A stretch of 64,000 nt of DNA from Desulfoscipio geothermicus DSM 3669 (lineage in GTDB: Bacteria; Bacillota; Desulfotomaculia; Desulfotomaculales; Desulfallaceae): contig NZ_FOYM01000011.1 of NCBI RefSeq assembly GCF_900115975.1, positions 50,702 to 114,701 of the forward strand. The letters run 5' to 3'. The position numbers and the translations under genes were made by a program. The notes below the pieces were generated by a model. The model was given only the letters and a program-made list of their open reading frames with translations, had not been told where the DNA came from and did not search any database. Numbering within the stretch: the first letter of the stretch is position 1; each line of letters opens with the position of its first letter. Below, piece after piece: positions 1 through 9,004 of the stretch.

Positions 1-1
1 C

Positions 2-658
2 GGGCGGGTGCTGGGCCGCTATGCTGATGGCATAATGATTCGCACCTTTGCCCAGGGCGACGTGGAAGAGCTGGCCGAATGCGCCTCGATTCCTGTAATC
101 AACGGCTTGACGGATTTGCTGCACCCCTGCCAGATTCTGGCGGACCTGTTGACGGTGCAGGAGCATAAAGGCCGGCTGGCCGGGTTAAAATTGGCCTATG
201 TGGGCGACGGTAACAACGTTTGCCATTCCCTGCTTTACGGCTGCGCCAAGACGGGTATGCATATCAGCGTGGCTTCGCCGGAAGGCTTCCTGCCCCGGGA
301 GGAAATAGTGGCCACCGCCCGCTATGACGCCGCGGCAACCGGCGCCGAAGTCACTGTCACCACAGATCCGGCGGAAGCGGTGTCCGGGGCGGATGTGGTG
401 GTAACCGACGTTTGGGCCAGCATGGGGCAGGAGAGCGAGCAGCAGGCCCGCATGCGGGTATTTGCCCCCTATCAAGTTAACGAACAATTGGTTGCGAAGG
501 CCGCGTCCGATTATATATTCCTGCACTGCCTGCCCGCCCACCGTGGCGAGGAGGTGGCCGCCGAAGTAATTGACGGGCCGCATTCGGTGGTGTTTGACGA
601 GGCCGAAAACCGCCTGCACGCTCAAAAGGCGGTGCTGTCCCTGCTGATGGCGAAATAG
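2..658 (+). CDS. argF: Ornithine carbamoyltransferase, C-terminal part (cut by window edge)
   Basis: Transfers the carbamoyl group of carbamoyl phosphate to ornithine to give citrulline, the sixth step of arginine synthesis, in the cytoplasm. The reading frame is already open at the window edge, so the N-terminus, including the carbamoyl-phosphate-binding motif, lies outside. Visible are [12 protein letters not shown] near the start, LTDLLHPCQ, the SMG loop in DVWASMGQE and the ornithine-binding signature [11 protein letters not shown] near the end. About 218 residues remain of the usual 305-315. It is followed after 53 bp by argG on the same strand, so the two are probably co-transcribed. 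The family assignment is secure. Confidence 0.96.
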   Translation, partial: GRVLGRYADGIMIRTFAQGDVEELAECASIPVINGLTDLLHPCQILADLLTVQEHKGRLAGLKLAYVGDGNNVCHSLLYGCAKTGMHISVASPEGFLPREEIVATARYDAAATGAEVTVTTDPAEAVSGADVVVTDVWASMGQESEQQARMRVFAPYQVNEQLVAKAASDYIFLHCLPAHRGEEVAAEVIDGPHSVVFDEAENRLHAQKAVLSLLMAK

Positions 659-661
659 GTA

Positions 662-693
662 AAGTTAGTTTAAACAAGTTTAAGTCTGACCCC
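662..693 (+). repeat. 32-bp spacer repeat, copy 1 (argF-argG gap)
   Basis: This stretch, beginning AAGTTAGTTTAAACAAG and ending AAGTCTGACCCC, recurs with one mismatch at 8954-8985. Here it lies 3 bp after the argF stop and just before the argG ribosome-binding site. It contains the palindrome GTTTAAAC. Its origin and role are unknown. Confidence 0.9.
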
Positions 694-711
694 ATAATGA
701 AGGGAGCAAGC

Positions 712-1920
<1,209 letters not shown>

Positions 1921-1998
1921 CAGGTTAAACCGGGGGGCTTCCCCGGCATTAATTAAGTATCGTCATCATTTTGACAGTTTACTTTTACAGATAAAAAA

Positions 1999-2043
1999 CA
2001 ATAAGCCGATACCTTCTAAATTACCGGAAGTATCGGCTTATTG
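1999..2043 (-). terminator. Strong hairpin, terminator for the DUF3231 pair
   Basis: A 14-bp perfect stem, CAATAAGCCGATAC against GTATCGGCTTATTG, encloses a loop of about 17 nt. Read on the minus strand it is followed by TTTTTTAT, so it fits a Rho-independent terminator for the minus-strand genes ending at 2074. It may also stop read-through from argG on the plus strand. A weaker CCGGGG/CCCCGG hairpin lies just after argG at 1931-1946. Confidence 0.8.
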
Positions 2044-2073
2044 TTCTTGGCTGAGGCCGGCTCGCATTTTGTT

Positions 2074-2592
2074 TTATATTTTATAGACGGGTGGTTTAAT
2101 TACATATCCTTTTAATTTTCCGTATTCTAAAAATCTATCATATAGCTTCATTTCATCAATCAGAAATTTCATGAACAAGTCCCTGATTTTAGGCGAGGTG
2201 CTGTGAATAAAAGCTATTGTATGAATAGGCAGAAAGGATTGAATTCCCCTCAAAACCCGCCGGTAGATATATCTGTCCGAGATAGTTTCCACATTGGTTG
2301 TAGCCTGAGTTTGTTTTGGGTTCCTAACCGGTAACGGTATCCCATAATTTATCATTTCTTTTTCCAGTATGGACACGTGTTTTTCAAGGGATTTTCTTCC
2401 ATAACCGAGAAGTAACTTCAAGTCTTCATCTCTGGCAAAAATCTCTACATTATTTGTCACTTGTATAACATTATATCTTTGCACCAAATGATTCCAAAGG
2501 TGATAAACCTCACTTACATTGATATTTCTTTGTTTTTCCGTAGGGGACATGCCTAATTCAGTTATTTTTTGTATTTGCTTCAATATCTTCAC
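2074..2592 (-). CDS. DUF3231-family protein, copy B
   Basis: A 172-residue protein of unknown function. It shares the pattern of the next protein over its whole length: a conserved start (QKITE.G.S..EKQR.INV.EV.H.W), a central N/DYGIP.PVR segment, and a tail of the form LYDRFLEYGKLKGYVIKPPVY. This layout matches my memory of DUF3231 proteins from Bacillus, which are all-alpha and often occur as tandem domains. The start is a GTG 10 nt after GAGGTG. It is the second gene of a two-gene minus-strand unit ending at a strong terminator. It is visibly AT-richer than the arginine genes around it, suggesting acquisition. No motif allows a function to be named. Confidence 0.7.
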   Translation of the reverse strand: MKILKQIQKITELGMSPTEKQRNINVSEVYHLWNHLVQRYNVIQVTNNVEIFARDEDLKLLLGYGRKSLEKHVSILEKEMINYGIPLPVRNPKQTQATTNVETISDRYIYRRVLRGIQSFLPIHTIAFIHSTSPKIRDLFMKFLIDEMKLYDRFLEYGKLKGYVIKPPVYKI

Positions 2593-2622
2593 AAGTTTCT
2601 TTCACCTCTTTTCAAGCATAAT

Positions 2623-3144
2623 TTACGCTCTGTAAACAGGCGCTTCATTTAAAAAACCTTTCAACTTGCCATATTCAACAATTTGCTCATGTAATTCCAA
2701 TGTTAATAGCAAGTGATTTTTAATTGCCTTTCTGATTTTAGGCGTAGTGCTTTGCATAAAACTTGTAGCTAGAATAGGGAAAAATGTTTGAATTGCTTCA
2801 TGTAAGTTCTGAAATATAAATTTATCTGAAAAAAACTCTAAATGAATTGTACTCTTATTGCCTGCCGGTGGTCTTACGGGGAATGGTATGCCATAATCAT
2901 TCATTAGATTTTCCATATCGTTAATGCCTGATTGAAGAGCGTTTACTACTTGATGATTGATAAACTTTAAGTCATTATCGTTAATAAAATTTTCAAAAAT
3001 TTGAGCTGTTTCCATTGCATCCCATTTGACCACTAAAATATCCCATACATGAAAAACTTCGCCTACATTGATATATCGCTGTTTTTCCCTTGTGGACTTG
3101 CCAAATTCAGTTATTTTTTGTAATTTATCCATTACGTCGACCAT
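2623..3144 (-). CDS. DUF3231-family protein, copy A
   Basis: A 173-residue protein and the first gene of the pair. It is a clear paralogue of the 2074-2592 product: the ends MDKLQKITEFG and EYGKLKGFLNEAPVYRA and the middle NDYGIPFPVRPP line up with the same positions in the neighbour. The family assignment to DUF3231 rests on recalled pattern, not on a search. The ATG follows GAAGGTG at normal spacing, and the upstream region is very AT-rich. The pair sits between argG and glpX and breaks the arginine gene order. No signal peptide or membrane segment is visible. Confidence 0.7.
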   Translation of the reverse strand: MVDVMDKLQKITEFGKSTREKQRYINVGEVFHVWDILVVKWDAMETAQIFENFINDNDLKFINHQVVNALQSGINDMENLMNDYGIPFPVRPPAGNKSTIHLEFFSDKFIFQNLHEAIQTFFPILATSFMQSTTPKIRKAIKNHLLLTLELHEQIVEYGKLKGFLNEAPVYRA

Positions 3145-3245
3145 CTTTTACACCTTCTTCCCTCTCCTTGCACTTTATAATTTGCTAAGTTTTATTTTTT
3201 TTATACTTTTTAAAGGGTAATGAGCTTATTTAAAAATCTTCCAAA

Positions 3246-3272
3246 TAAAAAAAGGGCCGGTTGCGGCCCCTT
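3246..3272 (-). terminator. Rho-independent terminator of glpX
   Basis: On the minus strand the stem AAGGGGCC / GGCCCTTT (one G-T pair) with a short GCAACC loop runs into TTTTTTTATTT. It touches the glpX stop codon. Confidence 0.85.
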
Positions 3273-4248
3273 AACTTTCTTTGATTAAATCATAATGAGG
3301 TTTGTATTTTAAATTATGCACGGTATTGATATAACGCAAGGTGCGCGACTTGGCCCGCATTACCAGGGAATATGTCTCTGCTATCTCGCCGCCCCGGAAG
3401 CGCACTCCCTTGAGCAGTTCGCCGTCGGTGACGCCGGTGGCGGCGAAAATGGCGTCGTTCCCGCGCACCAGGTCGTCCATGGTCAAGATGCGGTTGGGGT
3501 CCTCAATGCCCATGCTCAGACAGCGCCGGTACTCGCTGTCGTCTTCCGGTACCAGGCGGGCTTGCATTTCACCGCCCAGGCATTTCAGGGCCGCTGCCGC
3601 AATGACGCCTTCCGGGGCGCCGCCGATGCCGGCGCAAATGTCGATACCGGTGTCGTCGAAGGCGGTGGCCAGCGCGGAAGCCACATCACCGTCGCCGATC
3701 AGGCGTACCCGGGCACCCGCTTTCCGCACCGCTTCAATTAATTCCCGGTGGCGGGGGCGGTCCAGGATCATCACCGTGCAGTCCACTATGCGCTTGTTGT
3801 TGGCTTTGGCCACAATTTCCAGGGTTTTTTCAATGGGGTCGTCCAGGTGAATTTTCCCTGCCGCCCGCGGGCCCACGGCCAGCTTTTGCATGTACATGTC
3901 CGGGGCGTGCAGCAGGTTACCCTTATCGGCCATGGCTATCACCGACAGGGCGTTGGGCAGTCCCTTGGCCAGGATATTGGTCCCCTCCAGCGGGTCCACT
4001 GCCACGTCGACTTCCGGAGTTTCAGCGTTGCCAACTTTTTCCCCGATGTAAAGCATCGGCGCTTCATCCATTTCCCCTTCACCGATAACCACGGTGCCGT
4101 TTACACATACCGAATCGAACATGGTACGCATGGCGTTGGTGGCGGCTCCGTCAGCTGCATTCTTGCGTCCCCGGCCCATCCATTGCGCTGCGGCCAGGGC
4201 AGCCATTTCCGTAACCCGTACCAGTTCCAGCGTCAGTTCTCTTTCCAT
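3271..4248 (-). CDS. glpX: Class II fructose-1,6-bisphosphatase
   Basis: Hydrolyses fructose 1,6-bisphosphate to fructose 6-phosphate in gluconeogenesis. The metal and phosphate motifs are visible: [23 protein letters not shown], and [19 protein letters not shown] towards the C-terminus. The frame is open from 4314, but homologues begin [14 protein letters not shown], which places the start at the ATG at 4248, giving 325 residues. An AAAGGAG lies about 12 nt upstream, slightly far. The gene is transcribed alone, divergently from argH, and ends in a clear terminator. Its position between arginine genes looks incidental. Confidence 0.95.
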   Translation of the reverse strand: MERELTLELVRVTEMAALAAAQWMGRGRKNAADGAATNAMRTMFDSVCVNGTVVIGEGEMDEAPMLYIGEKVGNAETPEVDVAVDPLEGTNILAKGLPNALSVIAMADKGNLLHAPDMYMQKLAVGPRAAGKIHLDDPIEKTLEIVAKANNKRIVDCTVMILDRPRHRELIEAVRKAGARVRLIGDGDVASALATAFDDTGIDICAGIGGAPEGVIAAAALKCLGGEMQARLVPEDDSEYRRCLSMGIEDPNRILTMDDLVRGNDAIFAATGVTDGELLKGVRFRGGEIAETYSLVMRAKSRTLRYINTVHNLKYKPHYDLIKES

Positions 4249-4287
4249 TACAGTGTTCGTCTCCTTTATTGAAAAACTGATTGGCTG

Positions 4288-4315
4288 ATTATATTTTAAC
4301 ACATTTGTCTGCAAA
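4288..4315 (-). promoter_or_regulatory. Probable glpX promoter
   Basis: Minus strand: TTTGCA, a 16-nt spacer and TATAAT, about 40 nt upstream of the glpX start. The -10 is perfect and the -35 is weak. Confidence 0.5.
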
Positions 4316-4415
4316 TGGGATATTTAGCATGACATTTTTATAAAAAAGTAAGCATTTTATCTTTTACTATTGAGATATGAGGTTTAGTTGAACAGAGGTC
4401 AAACCGGTTAACTTT

Positions 4416-4444
4416 TTTCTGATTACCCGAAGCCATGTTATAAT
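4416..4444 (+). promoter_or_regulatory. Probable argH promoter
   Basis: A perfect TATAAT at 4439-4444 lies about 60 nt upstream of the argH start. The -35 position (TTTCTG) is poor. I could not find a convincing ArgR/AhrC operator here. Confidence 0.4.
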
Positions 4445-4506
4445 ATTTTAATATAAGTTATGGCAAAAGAGGACATTAAAAACAATAGTATGAAGAGGTG
4501 GATACA

Positions 4507-5895
4507 ATGGCCAAACTGTGGAGCGGGCGATTTCAAAAAGAAACGGACCGGCTGGTGGATGATTTCCATTCTTCCATATCCTTTGACAGCCGGCTTTACA
4601 AATACGATATTACCGGCAGTATGGCCCACGCCGGAATGTTGGGGCGCATGGGAATCATCACCCGGGAAGAGGCTGACACAATTATCAATGGGTTGCAAGA
4701 AATTCTGACTGATATTGAGGCGGGCCGGGTGGAATTTTCCGTGGCCGCCGAAGACATCCATATGAACGTGGAACAATTACTCATTGAACGCATCGGGGCG
4801 GTGGGAAAAAAACTGCACACCGCCCGCAGCCGCAACGACCAGGTGGCCCTGGACGTGCGCATGTACCTGCGGGATGAAATTGACGCGGTGCGGCGGCTGC
4901 TGGCTGAATTGATCGGGACGCTGCTGGACCTGGCGGAGCAAAACCAGGACGTCGTGATGCCCGGTTACACGCACCTGCAAAGGGCTCAACCCGTCACCCT
5001 GGCCCATCATTTACTGGCTTACTGCCAGATGTTCGGGCGGGACATGGACCGGATGCGGGACTGCCGGCGGCGGGTCAACGTGATGCCCCTGGGCGCCGGG
5101 GCGCTGGCCGGCACCACTTTCCCGCTGGACCGGGAATTTGTGGCCCGGGAACTGGGTTTTGACGCGGTTACGGAAAACAGCCTGGACGCGGTCAGCGACC
5201 GGGATTTCGCGGTGGAATTCACCGCCGCCGCAGCCCTGGTCATGATGCATTTAAGCCGGTTCTGCGAGGAAATAATCCTCTGGTCATCCGCGGAATTCGG
5301 CTTTATAGAGCTGGACGACGCTTACAGCACCGGCAGCAGTATGATGCCTCAGAAAAAAAACCCGGACGTGGCCGAATTGATCCGGGGTAAAAGCGGCCGG
5401 GTGTTCGGTGACCTGACCGCGCTGCTGACCATGCTCAAAGGGTTGCCGCTGGCTTACAACAAGGATATGCAGGAGGATAAAGAGGCCCTGTTTGACGCGG
5501 TGGATACCGTGAAGAAATGTCTTATCATATTCAAGCCCATGGTGGCCACCATGCGGGTTAAAAAAGAAAATATGGCCCGGGCGGCCCGGGGCGGCTTCAC
5601 CAACGCCACCGACCTGGCGGATTACCTGGTGCAGCGGGGCATACCCTTCCGGGAGGCCCACGAGATAGTAGGGCGGACGGTGGCCTACTGCCTGGAGCGC
5701 GACAAATCCCTGGACGACTTGAGCCTGGAGGAATTCCGTCGTTTTTCGGACGCCATTGACGAAGATGTTTACGAAGCCATCAGCATCGCCCGCTGCGTGG
5801 CCGCCCGGAACGTCACCGGCGGGCCCGCTCCGGAGGCCGTGCAGAAGGCCATCCGGGCAGCCCGGGAGCGACTGGATAAAAACAGCTCTTGCTGA
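4507..5895 (+). CDS. argH: Argininosuccinate lyase
   Basis: Splits argininosuccinate into arginine and fumarate, the last arginine step. It belongs to the fumarase/aspartase superfamily. It carries LWSGRF at the N-terminus, the TARSRNDQV segment, TVALAHH-like TLAHHLLAY, and the superfamily signature [12 protein letters not shown] near residue 280. The ATG at 4507 follows AAGAGGTGG with 5 nt spacing and gives the standard MAKLWSGRF start (462 residues). An upstream in-frame ATG at 4498 overlaps the ribosome-binding site and is unlikely. It has its own promoter-like element because it is separated from argFG by the DUF3231/glpX block. Confidence 0.97.
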   Translation: MAKLWSGRFQKETDRLVDDFHSSISFDSRLYKYDITGSMAHAGMLGRMGIITREEADTIINGLQEILTDIEAGRVEFSVAAEDIHMNVEQLLIERIGAVGKKLHTARSRNDQVALDVRMYLRDEIDAVRRLLAELIGTLLDLAEQNQDVVMPGYTHLQRAQPVTLAHHLLAYCQMFGRDMDRMRDCRRRVNVMPLGAGALAGTTFPLDREFVARELGFDAVTENSLDAVSDRDFAVEFTAAAALVMMHLSRFCEEIILWSSAEFGFIELDDAYSTGSSMMPQKKNPDVAELIRGKSGRVFGDLTALLTMLKGLPLAYNKDMQEDKEALFDAVDTVKKCLIIFKPMVATMRVKKENMARAARGGFTNATDLADYLVQRGIPFREAHEIVGRTVAYCLERDKSLDDLSLEEFRRFSDAIDEDVYEAISIARCVAARNVTGGPAPEAVQKAIRAARERLDKNSSC

Positions 5896-5955
5896 ATACC
5901 GCTAAGCAACGATATCAGAGCCCAAAATTAAAATATTACCTAAGGAAGGATTGCT

Positions 5956-7503
5956 ATGAACTGGCAGGAAGCGGCACTGGCCGTGGCGGTAGGTGCCGTT
6001 ATCGGTTACAGCACCAACTGGATAGCCATCCGCATGTTGTTTCGTCCCCTGCATGAAAAGAAAATAATGGGCCTGCACATACCCTTTACGCCCGGGGTCA
6101 TTCCCCGGGGGAAAAAGCGCCTGGCCGGCAGCATCGGCCGGGTGGTCGGGGGAATGCTGCTGACCGAGGAAAAGGTGGTACAGCATTTGCTGCAGCCCGA
6201 AGTGGAGAAGCAGATGCGGCAATACCTGGCTGCCAGGCTGCGGGAGTTGCGGGACCGGGAGTTTACCGTCGGCGATTTGCTGGGCGACCCCCGGGGGGAA
6301 TCGCGCGCTCGTGAAGAGATTTCTTCCATGCTGGCGCGTGCGGCGGTCAGTTTGCTGCAAAATGCGGAAACCCGCCGGAACCTGGCCCACCGGGCGGCAG
6401 GTATCGCCGGTCACCTCCTGGATTGTCGCGTGGGGCCCACCATGGACAAAGCCGGTATCAATGCCGGAGCGCTTCTGGAAGGGGCGCTTGCCGGTATCCT
6501 GCAGGGGGAAAAGTTTAAGCAGGAACTGCAATGGCAGCTGGCGTGCCGGATCGAGCTGTTTTTAAACAGTTCGGAAAGAATTGGCGATTTTATACCGGAA
6601 GCGGTGCGGGTTGGCGTGCACCGGTTCATTGCCGACCAGGCCCCCCGGATTGTGATAGCCTTTGAGCAGTACCTCAGTTCTCCGGAAACCCAGGCGGCAA
6701 TGAAAAAGCGTATTGAAGATTTCTTTGAGGAAACCGCCATCAAGCGCTTATTAAACGGCATGTTTCACTTGTTCGGCAATGCACCGGATATGCTGGTCCG
6801 GCGGCTGGCCGGGGAAATCAGCCTGTTTCTGGCGGACGAGGGCAACCGGACGGAATTAATCGGGCGTCTGCACCAGTTGGTGGATGAGACGCTGGCAAAA
6901 AGCGTCGAGGAAGTAACTGCCGCGCTGGACGAATCCGGTAAAAAGGAAAAAGCCGGGGAAATCGCCGCCTGGTTGGTGGAAAAAATGGGTGAATCCGGCT
7001 TGCCCGCCGTGCTGGGGGGCACGTTGAACCAAATGCTGGCCGAAAACCGGGAGCGGACCTGGCGGGAGTTAATGCATTTGGATGGGCCGGAACCACTCGG
7101 CCGGCCGGAAAATTTCCTTGCCCGCCTGCTGGAACAATTGTTGAAACGGGAGGAAACGCTCCGTAGCCTGGAGACGCTGATCCGGCGGGAAACCGGGCGG
7201 CTGTGGCAGCTGAATTTGAGCCGGGTTTTGGAACTGCTGCCGGATAGCCTGATAAATGACCCGGGGGACACCGTGTCGGGATTTTACCGGTACCTGGTAA
7301 AGGAGCAGGTGCCGGGGCTGCTGCGGTTTATCGATATCAGCGGCATGGTGCGGCAGCGGGTGGAAGAACTGGATGTGCTGCAGGTGGAAGAAATGCTGCT
7401 GGGGATCATGCGACGGGAACTGGTGGCCATTACCTGGCTGGGCGCGCTGTTGGGGGCCGTCCTGGGGCTGGTTATGGTTGCCATGCAGTACATTGCGAAA
7501 TAA
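5956..7503 (+). CDS. DUF445 (YheB-like) membrane-anchored protein
   Basis: A 515-residue DUF445 protein. The N-terminal hydrophobic segment (residues 6-22) leads into the family hallmark GYSTNWIAIRMLFRP and then IPFTPGVIPRGKKRLA. A long charged, helical middle follows, and a second membrane segment occurs at the very C-terminus (WLGALLGAVLGLVMVAM). This hairpin-like topology is typical. It is longer than Bacillus YheB (about 377 residues). The molecular function is unknown; relatives are linked to the sporulation envelope. AGGAAGG precedes the ATG. It lies 60 bp after argH and may be co-transcribed, but it ends right before the ilv promoter. Confidence 0.88.
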   Translation: MNWQEAALAVAVGAVIGYSTNWIAIRMLFRPLHEKKIMGLHIPFTPGVIPRGKKRLAGSIGRVVGGMLLTEEKVVQHLLQPEVEKQMRQYLAARLRELRDREFTVGDLLGDPRGESRAREEISSMLARAAVSLLQNAETRRNLAHRAAGIAGHLLDCRVGPTMDKAGINAGALLEGALAGILQGEKFKQELQWQLACRIELFLNSSERIGDFIPEAVRVGVHRFIADQAPRIVIAFEQYLSSPETQAAMKKRIEDFFEETAIKRLLNGMFHLFGNAPDMLVRRLAGEISLFLADEGNRTELIGRLHQLVDETLAKSVEEVTAALDESGKKEKAGEIAAWLVEKMGESGLPAVLGGTLNQMLAENRERTWRELMHLDGPEPLGRPENFLARLLEQLLKREETLRSLETLIRRETGRLWQLNLSRVLELLPDSLINDPGDTVSGFYRYLVKEQVPGLLRFIDISGMVRQRVEELDVLQVEEMLLGIMRRELVAITWLGALLGAVLGLVMVAMQYIAK

Positions 7504-7515
7504 GGTTAAAAACGG

Positions 7516-7544
7516 TTGACCTGTATAGCACTTTACTGTATACT
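7516..7544 (+). promoter_or_regulatory. Sigma-A promoter of the ilv-leu operon
   Basis: TTGACC (7516-7521), a 17-nt spacer and TATACT (7539-7544). This is the strongest consensus promoter ahead of the T-box, placing the start near 7551, just before the leader RNA. Confidence 0.8.
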
Positions 7545-7559
7545 ATGTTGTAAGTTTTT

Positions 7560-7850
7560 ATCCGCAAAGGTCATGAAGGGGAGCAAAACCTGCTAGCCGC
7601 GCCACAGAGAGCTGGGGTAGCTGAAATCCAGCGCCGGAACAGGTTGAGAGATCGCCCCGGAACTGCCCTGTCGAAAGGCCTGTGCCCGGTAGGCAGGGTC
7701 GGGAAAAGCGGCCCGTTATGTTCCGCTGTGTCGATGGACACACCGAGTGGCTTTTTGCTGTGAGGCGAAAAGCAAACAGGGTGGTACCGCGTGAGGAATT
7801 GTGCCTCTCGTCCCTGGTAGTTTATGGCTGCCAGGTGCGGGAGGCTTTTA
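7560..7850 (+). ncRNA. T-box leader (tRNA-sensing riboswitch)
   Basis: Senses uncharged tRNA and antiterminates. The Stem I apical part AGAGAGCTGGGG...AATCCAGC is at 7602-7632. The 14-nt T-box core AGGGTGGTACCGCG is at 7778-7791 and pairs with the tRNA acceptor end. It is followed by a terminator at 7803-7850. The triplet ATC at 7651-7653, before CCCCGGAACTGCC, is my candidate isoleucine specifier codon; the alignment is by eye and could be off by a codon. An Ile specifier would suit the downstream ilv-leu-cimA genes. It is followed directly by a second riboswitch, so the two act in series. Confidence 0.93.
7803..7850 (+). terminator. T-box terminator hairpin
   Basis: GCCTCTCGTCCCTGG pairs with CCAGGTGCGGGAGGC (with interruptions) and is followed by TTTT. 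The 5' side competes with the antiterminator formed by the T-box core. Confidence 0.85.
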
Positions 7851-7872
7851 AATTTTAATACCGAATTTTTAT

Positions 7873-8030
7873 AGAGGGAAGTGTACCTAGGGTTCCGCCT
7901 CGCACGCGAGGGTCTGGACCGAGCGGTACAGGCCGCCGGCGGATGTTCCCGGAGGTTACACCGTGGGGATAAAAGACCCAAGCGGATAGGTTCCACTCTT
8001 GGAAAATATCAGCGGGGTCTTATTTATTTT
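7873..8030 (+). ncRNA. ykkC-family riboswitch, probably the ppGpp class (subtype 2a)
   Basis: The ykkC core is clear: CCTAGGGTTCCG at 7886-7897, GTCTGGACCGAGCGG further on and GGGGATAAAAGACCC at 7965-7979. AGACCC (7974-7979) can pair with GGGTCT (8015-8020), which is followed by TATTTATTTT, giving a terminator as expression platform. ykkC RNAs sense guanidine, ppGpp, PRPP or nucleotides depending on subtype. ppGpp-type members are known upstream of branched-chain amino acid genes and switch expression on, so the ilvE context favours ppGpp. The subclass is inferred from context, not from checking subtype-specific bases. It sits immediately after the T-box. Confidence 0.83.
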
Positions 8031-8074
8031 AATTTAAAAAAAATATAACAGAATTATAACAGGAGTGTGAGGTC

Positions 8075-8953
8075 ATGGGTCTTATAATTTATCTGGACGG
8101 CAAATTCGTACCCGAAGAAGAAGCGGTAGTATCGGTATTTGACCACGGTCTTTTATACGGCGACGGTGTTTTTGAGGGCATTCGCGCCTATCACAACCGG
8201 GTTTTCAAGCTGCACGACCACCTGGTCAGGCTGTATGAATCCGCCCGGACCATCGGGCTGGAAATTTCAATTGGTATGGAAGAAATGCAGGAAGTGGTGC
8301 TGGAAACCCTGCGCCGCAACAACCTGCGGGACGCTTACATACGTCTGGTGGTAACCCGGGGCAAGGGCGATCTGGGCCTTGATCCCCGCAAGTGCCCCAA
8401 GCCGACTGTTTTCTGTATTGCGGCCTCCATTCAGTTGTACCCCGATGAACTGTATGAAAGGGGTCTGGAAATGGTCACCGTGGCCACCCGCCGCAACATT
8501 CCGGAAGCCTGCAACCCCAGGGTCAAGTCACTTAACTACCTGAATAACATTTACGCTAAAATTGAGGCCAACCTGGCCGGCGTTCCGGAAGCCATCATGC
8601 TCAACCAGGAGGGTTACGTGGCCGAGGCCACCGGCGATAACATTTTCCTGGTGAAAAACGACAAGCTCATTACCCCGCCCATCCACGTGGGGCTTTTAGA
8701 GGGCATTACCCGGAACACCGTCATGGACCTGGCCCGGGCAAAGGGTATTGAAGTGGTGGAAAAGGTGTTCACCCGCCACGATGTGTATATCGCCGACGAG
8801 TGCTTCCTCACCGGAACCGCGGCCGAACTGATCCCCTGCGTCAAGGTGGACGGCCGGACCATCGGCGACGGCAAGCCCGGCGAAGTATTCCGGGGCCTGC
8901 TCAAGGACTTCCGCGAACTGACCAAGATAGACGGCCCGGTGATATTTGAGTAG
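8075..8953 (+). CDS. ilvE: Branched-chain amino acid aminotransferase
   Basis: PLP enzyme of fold type IV that interconverts valine, leucine and isoleucine with their 2-oxo acids, using glutamate/2-oxoglutarate. Visible are GLLYGDGVFEGIRAY near residue 28, the PLP lysine in NPRVKSLNYLNN near residue 152, and LTGTAAELIPC in the C-terminal part. Its 292 residues are typical. The ATG follows AGGAG by 9 nt. As the first gene behind two leader riboswitches it is the entry point of the operon. A D-amino acid or aminodeoxychorismate lyase role is possible in this fold but unlikely given the neighbours. Confidence 0.95.
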   Translation: MGLIIYLDGKFVPEEEAVVSVFDHGLLYGDGVFEGIRAYHNRVFKLHDHLVRLYESARTIGLEISIGMEEMQEVVLETLRRNNLRDAYIRLVVTRGKGDLGLDPRKCPKPTVFCIAASIQLYPDELYERGLEMVTVATRRNIPEACNPRVKSLNYLNNIYAKIEANLAGVPEAIMLNQEGYVAEATGDNIFLVKNDKLITPPIHVGLLEGITRNTVMDLARAKGIEVVEKVFTRHDVYIADECFLTGTAAELIPCVKVDGRTIGDGKPGEVFRGLLKDFRELTKIDGPVIFE

Positions 8954-8985
8954 AAGTTAGTTTAAACAAGCTTAAGTCTGACCCC
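8954..8985 (+). repeat. 32-bp spacer repeat, copy 2 (ilvE-ilvD gap)
   Basis: Matches 662-693 at 31 of 32 positions (a single T-to-C change). It begins right after the ilvE stop and ends just before the ilvD ribosome-binding site, the same relative placement as copy 1. Confidence 0.9.
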
Positions 8986-9004
8986 GTAAAAAGGAGGATT
9001 CAAC

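Noticed and set aside
7873..8030. Guanidine-I identity for the ykkC-type RNA
   Set aside because: The downstream genes are branched-chain amino acid genes, not guanidine exporters or carboxylases, so the ppGpp subclass is preferred. The nearby arginase-family gene is 28 kb away and not under this leader.
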